Positions 41,660 to 50,664 of a stretch of DNA of 54,751 nt are shown here, in pieces; position 1 is the stretch's first letter; every line of letters starts with the position of its first letter. The stretch spans positions 1-54,751 of the forward strand of contig CAYGLT010000006.1 of NCBI GenBank assembly GCA_964350875.1, written 5' to 3'. This DNA is from JAHBXC01 sp964350875 (GTDB lineage: Bacteria > Planctomycetota > Phycisphaerae > Phycisphaerales > UBA1924). Under the pieces are notes generated by a model. It had not been told where the DNA came from, made no database searches, and worked only from the letters and a program-made list of their open reading frames with translations. A program made the translations under genes and the position numbers.

Positions 41660-42433
41660 TTACGCGAGGTAGAGCGCGCCGCCCGGGGCGCGGGCGACAT
41701 TGAGGTGCGGCTGCAGGTTGCGCCCGGGGCACTCGGTCTTCGCGAGTTCCCTGTGGGTGTGCACTCGGTTGACCCCGACGCGGTAGCGGCTCATGAGGTC
41801 CGCGACGAAGTTGTCGAGCGCGCCGATCTGCGGGCCGGTGGGGCGCTGTTCCTGGAAGTTGCCCAGGACGAGCACGCCGATGTTGCCCTCGTTCTGGCTG
41901 CCGACATGGGCGCCCTGCCACGAGAGCGGGCGGCCTTCCCAGATGTTCCCGTTCGGATCGACCACGAAGTGGTAGCCGATGTCGCCCCAGCCTCGCTGGG
42001 TGTGGGAGGTTCGGATGAGTTCGATCCGGGCGGCGACATCGCCGCGCGACCGCAAGGCGACGGGGGGCATTCCGTCGTGGTGGATGGTGACCCGCTGGAC
42101 GGGGAGCATGCGGTTCATCCGCGAGGGGATGACGCCCGCGCTCGCCCACGCCGTGCGGGGGAGCACGCCCGGGGTCGCGTGTCCGGGCGACGGCACGGAC
42201 GGCCGGGTGACCGTCGGCTCGTAGCGGGGCAGCGGCTTGACGGGCGCAGGTTTGTCGTCGATCGAGGGCCAGCGCACGGAAGGCAGCGAAGCCGAAGATG
42301 TGCCGGACGATGCGCACGCGCTGAGGAACGCGCCGACGCCACCGAGCGCCGCGATCTGCATGGCGCCCTTCAGCAACGCGTCCCGGCGTGAGAGCGGCGG
42401 GAGCGGATTGTCGTTCTCGTGCGTGTGGCTCAC
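41660..42433 (-). CDS. Tat-exported lipoprotein N-acetylmuramoyl-L-alanine amidase
   Basis: A 257-residue amidase_2/PGRP-fold enzyme. The N-terminus has a twin-arginine motif (SRRDALLKG, R16-R17) followed by a hydrophobic stretch and a lipobox cysteine (C40 in FLSAC), so it should be exported folded through Tat and lipid-anchored. The catalytic domain (about 90-257) has zinc ligands H118 (IHHDG), H227 (THREL) and C235 (TECPG). It cleaves the peptide from muramic acid in peptidoglycan, for recycling or remodelling. GTG start 42433. An unusual combination of Tat signal and lipobox, seen in other bacteria but not common. Confidence 0.9.
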   Translation of the reverse strand: MSHTHENDNPLPPLSRRDALLKGAMQIAALGGVGAFLSACASSGTSSASLPSVRWPSIDDKPAPVKPLPRYEPTVTRPSVPSPGHATPGVLPRTAWASAGVIPSRMNRMLPVQRVTIHHDGMPPVALRSRGDVAARIELIRTSHTQRGWGDIGYHFVVDPNGNIWEGRPLSWQGAHVGSQNEGNIGVLVLGNFQEQRPTGPQIGALDNFVADLMSRYRVGVNRVHTHRELAKTECPGRNLQPHLNVARAPGGALYLA

Positions 42434-42579
42434 GACATTCCCATCGGCGACGGAGGCGGAGCGCCTGCAATGACGAATCGCGCCGGACGCAAACTGTACG
42501 GAGCGACCCGGCCTCGCGTGCGTGCCGGGGGTCCGAGAACACGAAAACGGGCGGGAATCCCGCGTCTGTTCGTACGCCG

Positions 42580-43116
42580 TCAGTGTCGGGTCTTGACGGT
42601 AGCCAGTCCGCCGTCGATGCCGATCGTTTGTCCGGTGACGAACCCGCTCTGTGGAGAAAGCAGCCAGGCCACCGACTGGGCGACCTCAGCAGGTTTCCCG
42701 ATCCGCCCGAGCGGGTGCATCGCGATGGAGGCGTCCAACGCGGCCTTGTTCCGCGTGATCTTCTCGGAGAGCGGCGTCTCGACGAGCCCCGGCGCGACGC
42801 AATTGAATCGGAGCCTGTTGTTGGCGTACGAGGCGGCTGCGGCCTGGGTGAGGCCGATCACTCCCGCCTTGGCCGCGGCGATCGCCTCGTGATTGGGAAG
42901 ACCGACCCGTGCGGCGCAGGTGCTCATGAGCACGACCGAACCGCCGGGATCGCCGTTCCCCCGCATGTGCTTGCCCGCGGCGCGGACGACCATGAACGCC
43001 GTGGTCAGNNNNNNNNNNNNNNNNNNNNNNNNNNNNNNNNNNNNNNNNNNNNNNNNNNNNNNNNNNNNNNNNNNNNNNNNNNNNNNNNNNNNNNNNNNNN
43101 NNNNNNNNTCGCTCAT
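42580..43116 (-). CDS. Short-chain dehydrogenase (SDR), interrupted by an assembly gap
   Basis: The 3' portion (42580-43008) encodes the C-terminal 143 residues of an SDR: VVLMSTCAARVGLPNHEAIAAAKAGVIGLTQ, NCVAPGLVETPL, IGIDGGLATVKTR. The catalytic Ser (MS) and Lys (AAAK) remain, but the Tyr of YxxxK is replaced by Ile (IAAAK). The N-terminal cofactor-binding part lies in the N run (43009-43108); ATG 43116 just beyond the gap is the probable start. The true gene is longer than shown. Likely an oxidoreductase-related protein, but the missing Tyr argues against the standard mechanism. Confidence 0.72.
   Translation of the reverse strand: MSXXXXXXXXXXXXXXXXXXXXXXXXXXXXXXXXXXLTTAFMVVRAAGKHMRGNGDPGGSVVLMSTCAARVGLPNHEAIAAAKAGVIGLTQAAAASYANNRLRFNCVAPGLVETPLSEKITRNKAALDASIAMHPLGRIGKPAEVAQSVAWLLSPQSGFVTGQTIGIDGGLATVKTRH
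43009..43108. other. Assembly gap (100 N)
   Basis: Exactly 100 N bases, the usual placeholder for a gap of unknown size. It interrupts the SDR gene, so nothing can be said about the missing part. Confidence 0.99.
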
Positions 43117-43535
43117 GGGCGTGGGTTCGCCCGTTTGACGCCCTCGGATGACGGTCAATGGCGTGACTCGCGACATCCGACAGACTTATCCGGTTGGGTT
43201 GTGGCGATCGGCGGAGAGCGGCCCCAGTTCGCGTGACATTGCGAACGATGGTTGGACACGGGCTTGGTGTGTCGCGCGCCGGTGAACAATGCGGTGTGTG
43301 CAGAAGTGTGCGTCCAGAACCGACTTGTGCGCGCATAGTGGCAACTCACGCCACGGCGCGCGGCTCGGGTGGACAACAACATTCTTTACTTTGTTCAGGC
43401 ACGGCATGATTTACGCAGCGCGCGGCGCGCAGAGTCTTCACGGAAGGAACATTCACCCTTCATCATTGTGGAAGAGCGTCCTTGGTAGTGTCCGTCGGTT
43501 CATTCTCTCGCCCTTTATTTCGGAGAACCGGCAGG
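43117..43535 (+). other. Intergenic region before the prepilin-like gene
   Basis: 419 bases without a credible gene; clearly lower GC than most of the window. TAGTGT at 43486-43491 might be a -10 box for the gene at 43536, without a convincing -35. No repeat or RNA recognised. Confidence 0.45.
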
Positions 43536-44588
43536 ATGCCATACCAAGCCCGTCGCGCTGGGTTCACGCTCATCGAACTCCTCGTCGTCGTGTCGATCAT
43601 CGCGCTGCTGATCGGCATTCTCCTTCCCACCATGGGCAACGCTATTGCGCAAGCCCGCATGATCACGACCGCGGCGAACGCGCGTTCCGCGGCGCAGGGG
43701 TCGATCACCGCATCGCTTGAGAACAACAAATTCCCCGCTTCGTATCTGTACGGCGCCTCGCCGCACGGGATGTCGTGGAACATGCAGGATCAGAGCGCGG
43801 CCGCGGGCGATGCGCTCGACCGGTCGAACGGGTACATCCACTGGTCGTACGAGACCATCGAGTTCGGCGCGAACGACGAAGCCTTCAAGGGCCCGGCCGT
43901 GCCGCGCGGCGGTGCTCCGCGCACCAACCCGGGGCGCAATCAGGAGGACTGGGAGGAATGGCAGGAGAACGCCGCCGGCCAGACCGCGCAGTCTCCCGAC
44001 TCGCTCACGGACCGTCAGGCGCCGCGCATGGCGTTCACCGCGAACGACGCGATCATTCCCCGCGCTCGCCTGGTCAATGACGGTTCCTCGATTCGCTATC
44101 AGCAGCAGGTCAAGCCGACGATCATCGGGTTCCCGGGCAGCACCATCCTGTTCACCGAGTTCGCTGTCACCAGAAACCGTGAATGGCGTTCCGTGTGCGA
44201 CGACGAGAACCCCAACCTCGTCAAGAGCCACCGCCCGATCACGCCTTTCCTCGGTTTCACCCGCGGCGTGGATGTGTTCGACGAGCCACTCTCGGGCGGG
44301 GCGCGCTTCCGTTACCCCACGCTCGACGAGATCCTCCCGCTCCGCGAGATCCCCGACAGCGCGCTCGCGGGCGCCGGGCAGACGCAACTCAACGCGGTCG
44401 GTCGTCACCATCCCGGCGGCGGCGGCGACAAGACCTACGGGGGGCGCGCGAACTTCGCGTTCGTCGACGGCCATGTCGCGCAACTCGGCATCCGCGAGAC
44501 GGTCGAGCGCCGTCTGTGGGGCGATCGTTTCTACTCCATCACGGGCAACAACAACCTCGCGGACAGCATCGAGGTCCCCGCCCCGTAA
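43536..44588 (+). CDS. Prepilin-like protein with H-X9-DG motif
   Basis: A 350-residue protein. The N-terminus is a type IV prepilin-like sequence: short basic leader, cleavage before F in RAGFTLIELLVVVSIIALLIGILLP, with the conserved Glu at +5. The C-terminal part has the H-X9-DG type motif (RHHPGGGG...NFAFVDGHVAQL) of planctomycete prepilin-like proteins. It probably forms pseudopilin structures of a type II secretion-like system or binds other surface proteins. A terminator (44604-44624) follows. Confidence 0.88.
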   Translation: MPYQARRAGFTLIELLVVVSIIALLIGILLPTMGNAIAQARMITTAANARSAAQGSITASLENNKFPASYLYGASPHGMSWNMQDQSAAAGDALDRSNGYIHWSYETIEFGANDEAFKGPAVPRGGAPRTNPGRNQEDWEEWQENAAGQTAQSPDSLTDRQAPRMAFTANDAIIPRARLVNDGSSIRYQQQVKPTIIGFPGSTILFTEFAVTRNREWRSVCDDENPNLVKSHRPITPFLGFTRGVDVFDEPLSGGARFRYPTLDEILPLREIPDSALAGAGQTQLNAVGRHHPGGGGDKTYGGRANFAFVDGHVAQLGIRETVERRLWGDRFYSITGNNNLADSIEVPAP

Positions 44589-44603
44589 CCAGAACAGCAA
44601 CTC

Positions 44604-44630
44604 CCGGCGGTCGTGAGCCGCCGGTTCATT
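44604..44630 (+). terminator. Terminator-like hairpin after the prepilin-like gene
   Basis: 7-bp stem CCGGCGG/CCGCCGG, 7-nt loop, then TTCATTT. Confidence 0.5.
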
Positions 44631-44727
44631 TGTGATTGTCCGTTGATCGTGCGCCGCGGCCGGATCCCGCGTGTGCGGGGGCTATCGGCGCGCCAGCATC
44701 TTGAGAGAGGCAAGGAGAGAACCCCTC

Positions 44728-47295
44728 ATGAAGATCACCCTGAAGACCCTTCTGGCGCTCAGCGGCGCCGCCCTCGGATCGTCTGCGCTCGCGCAGCCCT
44801 TCGTCGTGAACATCTCGGGCGCCACGCTCCAGCAGAACTTCTTCACCGCGCCCGCGTCGACTATCGACTTTCTCGATGTCAACAACAGCGGCACCATCCG
44901 CGACCAACTCGCCCCGTTCGATGTCTCCGTTCCTTTCCTCTCGAGCCAGTACTGGCAGGTCCAGTACCGCGCGACCGGCTCGGTGTTCGGTCTGACCGAA
45001 CTCGACGCCTTCGGCACGCTGTTCGCCACCACCGTCGGCGAGATCCCGATCACCAACGCCGACAACGGCTGGAACAACCGCACCCAGTTCATCAGCGCGG
45101 GCATGGGCACCGGCCCGTTCGTGTCGACCAACCCGTTCGGCGCGCCGGTCCGCTCGCTCACCAACGGCACCTACATGGCGACCACCTCGCAAGGGGCGGG
45201 CACGGGCATCCAGATGGACATCGCTCCTCTCGATGTCCCGGTGTCGTGGGCCGTACAGGCGGGTGATCCGATGGACGCCAGCCCCACCGCGGACCCCACC
45301 GCTTCGGGCTACGGCCGCAACCCACGCATCGCGGTCAGCAAGGACGGCGTCGAACTCTCGACCGCGAACTCGCTCGCCGAACTCATGATCACCAACACCA
45401 ACACCGCCTCGCCCGACGCCTTCACGATCTACGACACCCCGATCTCCTGGGCGACCGTGGCGTACCTCACCAACCTCGGCACCGGTCTCCAGCAGACCAC
45501 GATCACTGACCTTCAGCACCTCTTCGCCACCGGCCGTCGCGCCAACGGCGAGAACCTGATGGCCATCACGCGTGACTCCGGCTCGGGCACGCGCAACGCC
45601 GCGAACAACGGCATCCTCCTCGATCCTTCGTGGGGCGTGGGCGAGAACATCGGCGACCGCATCACCGTTTCTTCGGGCGACCTGCTCGGCGCGAACTTCC
45701 AGCCCTCGAACAAGGGCGGTTCGAGCCGCATGGAAGCCACCGTGTTCAATCACCGCCTCGCCGTCGGCTATTCCGGCGCTGAGCGCGGCATCAACAACGG
45801 CTGGCTGCCCGCCCGTGCCGAGATCCTCGCGATCCAGGACGATGTGCGCACCACCGGCGGCGACTTCGTCCGCCCGACCACTTCCGCTCTCCTCGACAAC
45901 GCGGACCCGGCCACGGCGTACCGCGTCATCGGCCCGGCCGTGTTCGCAACCATCGGCGACCCGCGCAACGAGAACTCGTTCGGCGGCGAGGCCGGCAACA
46001 CCAACCCCGCGATGCGCAACCCCGCGGCCGCGGCCTACATGAACAACATCACCCGCTCCATCGAGGCGTTCAAGAGCGTCCCGGGCGGCGACCCCACGCT
46101 CTTCACCCCGGCCGAGTTCCTCGCGCAGGAGTTCATCCTCCCGACCGCGCTCGACGCCGTCCCGGTGCTCACCGACCCGGAGACCTTCGTCGCCAACGCC
46201 AACCTGAACCAGGCGCTCCAGGACTACACCGCCGCGAACAGCGTCTACAACAACTCTGCGTACGACGCGTTCAACACCAGCGCTACCGGCCGCGTCCCGA
46301 CCCGCACGACCGGCGTGGTGTACACCGACGGCGTCGCGAACGGCAGCAACTACATCACCCAGGCGGGCGCGAACCTCTTCTACGGCGCCGCGCTGAACGC
46401 GCGCAACCGCATCGCGGGCGACTTCAACGGCGACAACGCCCGCACGCTCGCCGATGTCCCGGGCATGATCGCCGCGTGGGTTGACCGCGACGGCGGCGCC
46501 GCGTGGGCGCCGGGCACCGACGCCTGCATCGAGATCCTCGGTGACTTCAACGGCGACGGCAACTTCGATTCCGCCGACATCCGCTACTACGCCGACGGTC
46601 TCGCCGTCGATTCGGGCCGCGGCGTCGACGCGACCCTGAACCGCTTCGCGGGCTTCGAGGCCGTGGACAGCGCGTTCGGCGGCAACTTCTTCGGCACCAC
46701 CCTCGCCACCGGCGTGTCGTACACCAACGGCGCTTCGGCGGGCGATGTCTCCGGCGACGGCGCGCTCACCACGCGCGGATTCGCCCCCATCGGGTTCGAC
46801 GGCGTGGTTGATGCCTACGACATCGACTATGTCTGCGCGAACTTCGGCGACTGGTCGGACCTCGATCAGGCCGTCGCGATGGACCTCTCGGCCGACATGA
46901 ACGGCGACCTGCTCGTCGACGCCGAGGATGTCCGCGTGATCGTCGAGGACTTCCTCGGCACGCAGATCGGCGATGTGAACCTCGACGGCGTCGTCGACGG
47001 CACGGACGAGTCGATCGCCCTGTCGAATCTCGGCATGGACGGCGGCTGGGCCATGGGCGATGTCAACTGCGACGGCATGGTGACCCAGGCCGACATCGAC
47101 ATCATCACCGGCGGCGGCGAGTGCCCCGGCGACACCAACGGCGACAACATCGTCAACTTCACGGACCTCAACACCGTGCTGGCCGATTTCGGTCAGGCAG
47201 GCATGGGTCTCGCGGGCGATGTCGACGGCAACGAGGTCGTGAACTTCGCCGACCTCAACCTGGTCCTTTCGAACTTCGGCGCCCAGTGCAACTGA
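44728..47295 (+). CDS. Secreted phosphate-binding-like protein with about eight calcium loops
   Basis: An 855-residue protein with signal peptide (MKITLKTLLALSGAALGSSALA). The first 500 residues resemble a periplasmic phosphate-binding (PstS-type) fold: VNISGATLQQNFF at the start and RDSGSGTRNAANNG near 280-292, matching the ligand-binding RxSGSGT motif. From about residue 565 follow EF-hand-type loops DxNxD: GDFNGDNARTL, GDFNGDGNFDS, GDVSGDGALTT, ADMNGDLLVDA, GDVNLDGVVDG, GDVNCDGMVTQ, GDTNGDNIVNF, GDVDGNEVVNF. The last two equal the tail of the other two dockerin-tailed proteins here. It may bind phosphate or a similar anion at the surface and be held by calcium-dependent contacts. AAGGAG precedes the ATG. 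Confidence 0.8.
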   Translation: MKITLKTLLALSGAALGSSALAQPFVVNISGATLQQNFFTAPASTIDFLDVNNSGTIRDQLAPFDVSVPFLSSQYWQVQYRATGSVFGLTELDAFGTLFATTVGEIPITNADNGWNNRTQFISAGMGTGPFVSTNPFGAPVRSLTNGTYMATTSQGAGTGIQMDIAPLDVPVSWAVQAGDPMDASPTADPTASGYGRNPRIAVSKDGVELSTANSLAELMITNTNTASPDAFTIYDTPISWATVAYLTNLGTGLQQTTITDLQHLFATGRRANGENLMAITRDSGSGTRNAANNGILLDPSWGVGENIGDRITVSSGDLLGANFQPSNKGGSSRMEATVFNHRLAVGYSGAERGINNGWLPARAEILAIQDDVRTTGGDFVRPTTSALLDNADPATAYRVIGPAVFATIGDPRNENSFGGEAGNTNPAMRNPAAAAYMNNITRSIEAFKSVPGGDPTLFTPAEFLAQEFILPTALDAVPVLTDPETFVANANLNQALQDYTAANSVYNNSAYDAFNTSATGRVPTRTTGVVYTDGVANGSNYITQAGANLFYGAALNARNRIAGDFNGDNARTLADVPGMIAAWVDRDGGAAWAPGTDACIEILGDFNGDGNFDSADIRYYADGLAVDSGRGVDATLNRFAGFEAVDSAFGGNFFGTTLATGVSYTNGASAGDVSGDGALTTRGFAPIGFDGVVDAYDIDYVCANFGDWSDLDQAVAMDLSADMNGDLLVDAEDVRVIVEDFLGTQIGDVNLDGVVDGTDESIALSNLGMDGGWAMGDVNCDGMVTQADIDIITGGGECPGDTNGDNIVNFTDLNTVLADFGQAGMGLAGDVDGNEVVNFADLNLVLSNFGAQCN

Positions 47296-47327
47296 GCGAC
47301 GCTCGTCCGATCGTGAATGAATGACAA

Positions 47328-47366
47328 CGCCCCGAGGCGGGAGACCGTCTCGGGGCGATTTCGTTG
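47328..47366 (+). terminator. Strong intrinsic terminator
   Basis: 13-bp stem (47328-47340 with 47345-47357, one G-T pair) closed by a GAGA tetraloop, followed by ATTTCGTT. Serves the gene at 44728. Confidence 0.85.
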
Positions 47367-47431
47367 GGACTGTTCTCGAGAGGAACCGGCACGAGCGGTT
47401 ACCATGTTCCACGAGAAAAGGAGCCCGGAAC

Positions 47432-47764
47432 ATGACGACCCATCGATCTGACGCACGCGACGAGAGATCGGAACGGGACGATCTGCTCCATCGAATGCAG
47501 TCTCACAGCCCCGAGGGAGTCGAGGCAGACAGCGCGACGGTTCGGCGAGAAATGCGACTTCTGGTCCCGCTGATCATCGTGGGAATCGTCGGGACTGGGG
47601 TCGCGCTGCACTGCATCTGGGGCTGGCTGGCGGTTGGGCTCGGAGCCGTTGTCTTCGCGGGGTACTACATCTACGGGTGGGGCCCAGCGCTCCTTGGCGC
47701 ATGGGTCAGGCATCGCGAGCGCGCGCGAATGTTGAAGCAGGTTGACGAGCAACGCCGGGAATAG
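47432..47764 (+). CDS. Small membrane protein with two helices
   Basis: A 110-residue protein. A charged N-terminus (MTTHRSDARDERSERDDLLHRMQ) is followed by two transmembrane helices (about 45-63 and 66-90) and a basic tail (RHRERARMLKQVDEQRRE). AAAAGGAG lies 8 nt before ATG 47432. Not recognised. Convergent with the desaturase gene. Confidence 0.65.
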   Translation: MTTHRSDARDERSERDDLLHRMQSHSPEGVEADSATVRREMRLLVPLIIVGIVGTGVALHCIWGWLAVGLGAVVFAGYYIYGWGPALLGAWVRHRERARMLKQVDEQRRE

Positions 47765-47786
47765 AAGACGCGGAGGGATCGATCTG

Positions 47787-48734
47787 TCAGCGGATCGACT
47801 TGGCCTCGATGCGCTCGGGGGCGGGCGTGCGGATGTTCCTCGCGAGGCCGAGCAGTTTCATCGACTTGATGACCATGTAACTGGTGTCGATCTCCCACCA
47901 GCGCAGGCCGTGTCGCGCGGAGGCGGGGAACGCGTGGTGGTTGTTGTGCCAGCCCTCGCCGAACGCGAGGATCGCGCACACGAGATTGTTGCGGCTCTCG
48001 TCGTGGCTCTGGAACCGCTGCGCGCCCCAGATATGGCAGATCGAGTTCACGCTCCAGGTCACATGGTGGACGAGGAAGATCCGGACGAACCCGCCCCAGA
48101 GCAGGCCCAGGATCACGCCGAACCAACTCATGGTGAGCACGCCGCCGAGCACGGCGGGGATGATGAGGCCTAGGGCTACCCAGATCGGGAAGGTCTTGCT
48201 GAGGGCGCGGACCACGCCGTCGCGCTGGAGGTCCGGGGCGTAGCGGCTCTCGTCGACATCGCGCGCGTAGAGGAGCCAACCCATGTGCGCGTGCCAGAGG
48301 CCGCGGAGCATCCCCCAGAACCCGCCGCCGTGCGCGTGGGGTGAGTGGGGGTCTTCCTCGCCGTCGCTGTGCTGGTGGTGCTTCCGGTGGGTGGCGACCC
48401 AGGTGATGATCGGCCCCTCGGCGGCCATCGAACCGAGCGCGCCGATGATGAAGGTCATCACGCGTCCGGTCTCGAACGACTTGTGCGTGAAGAGACGGTG
48501 GTAGCCGACCGTCACGCCCAGCCCGGTCAGGATGTACATCCCGAGCAGCAGGCCGATGTAGGTCCAGCCGAACTTGAGCGGCCAGAGGAGACCGATCGCG
48601 GTCAACAGGCCGGCGAACGGGAGAATGACGGCGATGAGGTAGATGATGCGCGTCGAGAGCGGCGCAGCAGGGGGCTTCTGGTAGGGAGTAGCGACTGGGG
48701 CGTCGGGCGAAGGGGAGAGACTGGCCGCGGTCAT
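47787..48734 (-). CDS. Delta-9 acyl-CoA/acyl-lipid desaturase
   Basis: A membrane di-iron desaturase, 315 residues from ATG 48734. Three histidine boxes: HRLFTH, HRKHHQH and HNNHH, with four or more membrane helices. It introduces a cis double bond (delta-9) in fatty acyl chains to tune membrane fluidity. The start is uncertain: GTG 48776 or GTG 48764 are possible, while GTG 48863 lies upstream of a TATTAT -10 box (48841-48846) and is excluded. An extra segment (SDGEEDPHSPHAHGGG) lies after the second box. Confidence 0.92.
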   Translation of the reverse strand: MTAASLSPSPDAPVATPYQKPPAAPLSTRIIYLIAVILPFAGLLTAIGLLWPLKFGWTYIGLLLGMYILTGLGVTVGYHRLFTHKSFETGRVMTFIIGALGSMAAEGPIITWVATHRKHHQHSDGEEDPHSPHAHGGGFWGMLRGLWHAHMGWLLYARDVDESRYAPDLQRDGVVRALSKTFPIWVALGLIIPAVLGGVLTMSWFGVILGLLWGGFVRIFLVHHVTWSVNSICHIWGAQRFQSHDESRNNLVCAILAFGEGWHNNHHAFPASARHGLRWWEIDTSYMVIKSMKLLGLARNIRTPAPERIEAKSIR

Positions 48735-49042
48735 TGCGGCGGGCGGATTCACGGTTTCGTTCACGAGCACCTTCACTCGCGGCGTTGCGTCGGGCGATCC
48801 GCTTCCATCGGATCTGGGATCCCGCGCCACCGAGCCGGAGATAATACGGGGTTTGGGGGTCACGCGTGAGATCGATAGGGATGAGTCGGCGCGGATTTCG
48901 CGGGCCGCCTCGCACGGCCGCAGATCAGGGATTCGTGCGCGAATTCCGGCCCTGCGAACTCACTTGTTCGCGGGAGTCGGTACCATCGCGGGCCGGAGGC
49001 ACTCCCCATCACCACTCGCGTCCTAGAGGCCACGATCCAGCC
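48735..49042. other. Divergent intergenic region
   Basis: 308 bases between the desaturase gene and the secreted NTF2-like gene. Contains the TATTAT box toward the desaturase. Alternative N-termini of the desaturase also lie here. No RNA or other gene seen. Confidence 0.5.
48841..48846 (-). promoter_or_regulatory. -10 box TATTAT for the desaturase gene
   Basis: TATTAT on the minus strand, about 60-100 nt before the possible starts. It sets an upper limit for the desaturase start codon. Confidence 0.45.
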
Positions 49043-49954
49043 ATGACCCGATCTCGACATCCATCTGTGTTTCTCGCGATCCTGACGACAGTTGTGATTT
49101 CGGTCGTTGCTCCGCTCTCGCGTGCGGCGGACGGCGATGACGCGAAGCGGCGGGCGATCCACAAGACCGCCGAGGCGTTCGTGGCGGCGTTCGAGAAGGG
49201 CGACGCGCGGGCTATCGCGGCGTTCTGGGCGCCGGACGCCGACTACACGGATCTGTCGGGCCGCACCTATCGCGGCCGCGAAGCGATCCTGAAGACCTAC
49301 ACAGACGGCTTCGCGAGCGGGCCGAAGGTGCGTTTGCGGATCGAGGTCGCGTCGTTGAAGTTCCCCACGCCTCAAACCGCGGTCGAAGACGGGACGACCT
49401 CCGTGATCGGGCCCGACGGGACCGTGGTGGCCCGCGCGAACTACACGAATGTGCTGGTCGAGAAAGACGGGAAGTGGCTCCTCTCGAGCGTGCGCGAATC
49501 GCCGTACACGCCCCCGAGCAACCGCGATCGTCTCATGCCGCTCGACTGGGCCATCGGCGTGTGGGAGCACGACACCGACAAGGGACCCGTCGGGGTGATC
49601 GGGTTCGATTGGGCGGCCGACGGCAATTTCATCGAATCGTTCCGCGCGGTGCGCGTGAACGGCGTCGTCCTCGAGAACGGCAGGCAGACCATCGGATGGG
49701 ACGCCGCGGCGAAGCAAATCCGTTCGTGGAACTTCGAGTCCGACGGCGGGTTCGGGGAGAGCGTGTGGACGAGCAACGGCGACACATGGACGATCACGAC
49801 GAAGTCGGTGCTGAGTTCGGGGAGCGTGATGGAGTCCACCAACATCGTCCGTCGCGTCGATGACAACACCATCACCGTGCAGACGATTGACCAGAAGTTG
49901 GACGACAAGCCGTTCCCGAACAGCCCCGTGATGACGATGAAGCGTGCGAACTGA
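49043..49954 (+). CDS. Secreted SnoaL/NTF2-like protein with DUF1579-like C-terminal domain
   Basis: A 303-residue protein with signal peptide (VFLAILTTVVISVVAPLSRA). Residues about 32-150 are an NTF2-like fold of the SgcJ/EcaC type: HKTAEAFVAAFEKGDARAIAAFWAPDADYTDLSGRTYRGREAI. Residues about 165-300 form a beta-rich DUF1579-like domain (WAIGVWEHDTDKG, FDWAADGNFIESF). Substrate unknown. The next gene begins 34 bp downstream and may be co-transcribed. Confidence 0.82.
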   Translation: MTRSRHPSVFLAILTTVVISVVAPLSRAADGDDAKRRAIHKTAEAFVAAFEKGDARAIAAFWAPDADYTDLSGRTYRGREAILKTYTDGFASGPKVRLRIEVASLKFPTPQTAVEDGTTSVIGPDGTVVARANYTNVLVEKDGKWLLSSVRESPYTPPSNRDRLMPLDWAIGVWEHDTDKGPVGVIGFDWAADGNFIESFRAVRVNGVVLENGRQTIGWDAAAKQIRSWNFESDGGFGESVWTSNGDTWTITTKSVLSSGSVMESTNIVRRVDDNTITVQTIDQKLDDKPFPNSPVMTMKRAN

Positions 49955-49988
49955 ACGCGACAGAACGAACCGATATCGAGGTGCGATC

Positions 49989-50456
49989 ATGTTGAACCGA
50001 AACCGTGCGATGGCTCTCGTTGTTGTTGGGGTCGCGTCGCTTTGCGCTTCGCACGCCGGCGCGTGGGGCGGGAGCCATTCGTTCGCCGCCGCTGGAGTGC
50101 ACGGCGGGAGCGTCTCGCATACGGGCTGGACCGAGGGGGGCTACGGCGGAGTTGTGAGAGGCGGCTCAACTTCCGTCACCACGCCCGACGGGAACACCTA
50201 CTCGCGCAGCCATGTGTCAGGGACGACGAACCGCTACTACGGCGGCACGTACTACGGCTACAACGGGTGCTCGTACCCCGTAGGCGGGTGCTACGGCTCC
50301 GGATTCGGCACGGGGCTCGTGACGGGCGCGGCCGCCGCGAACGCGAACCAGCAGAACGAGCAGATCAACTACGACACGAAGGTCCCGTACAACAGCAACA
50401 TCAACTACACGACGCCGCCCTCTGGCGTGTACCAGGCGCCGAAGCCCGAGTATTGA
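49989..50456 (+). CDS. Secreted Gly/Tyr/Ser-rich protein
   Basis: A 155-residue protein with signal peptide (MALVVVGVASLCASHAGA). The mature part is low in complexity and rich in Gly, Tyr, Ser, Asn, with blocks such as GGTYYGYNG and VTTPDGNTYSRSHVSG, ending PPSGVYQAPKPEY. Two Cys near the middle may bridge. It may form an extracellular matrix or envelope coat. GAGG precedes the ATG. No family recognised beyond this. Confidence 0.7.
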   Translation: MLNRNRAMALVVVGVASLCASHAGAWGGSHSFAAAGVHGGSVSHTGWTEGGYGGVVRGGSTSVTTPDGNTYSRSHVSGTTNRYYGGTYYGYNGCSYPVGGCYGSGFGTGLVTGAAAANANQQNEQINYDTKVPYNSNINYTTPPSGVYQAPKPEY

Positions 50457-50664
50457 TCGGCCGCGTCACCCGAGCAGGCGCCCGACATCCGCGTCGGACT
50501 GTGTGAATTCGGCACAAGGCGGTTGTGTTCTGCCCGCGAATCCGTACCCTCGGAATGTCGGCGTCGCTGCCGGCGCTTCGCCGGTCACGCATCGGCGAAG
50601 GAGGGAAAGAACACACGGAAGGGGAAGTTCACCGCCGCCGGTGAACGAACAGAAAGGAACCGTC

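Noticed and set aside
43009..43108. Possible frameshift or pseudogene in the SDR
   Set aside because: The break is an N run of exactly 100, an assembly gap, so no claim of gene damage can be made.
44626..47433. A 935-codon open frame antisense to the phosphate-binding-like gene
   Set aside because: It mirrors the GC-rich codons of the real gene, has low-complexity Val/Arg/Glu/Asp/Gly content and no domain pattern.
48735..48863. A longer desaturase N-terminus from GTG 48863
   Set aside because: A TATTAT -10 box lies downstream of that codon, so the transcript would not include it; the extra residues look disordered.
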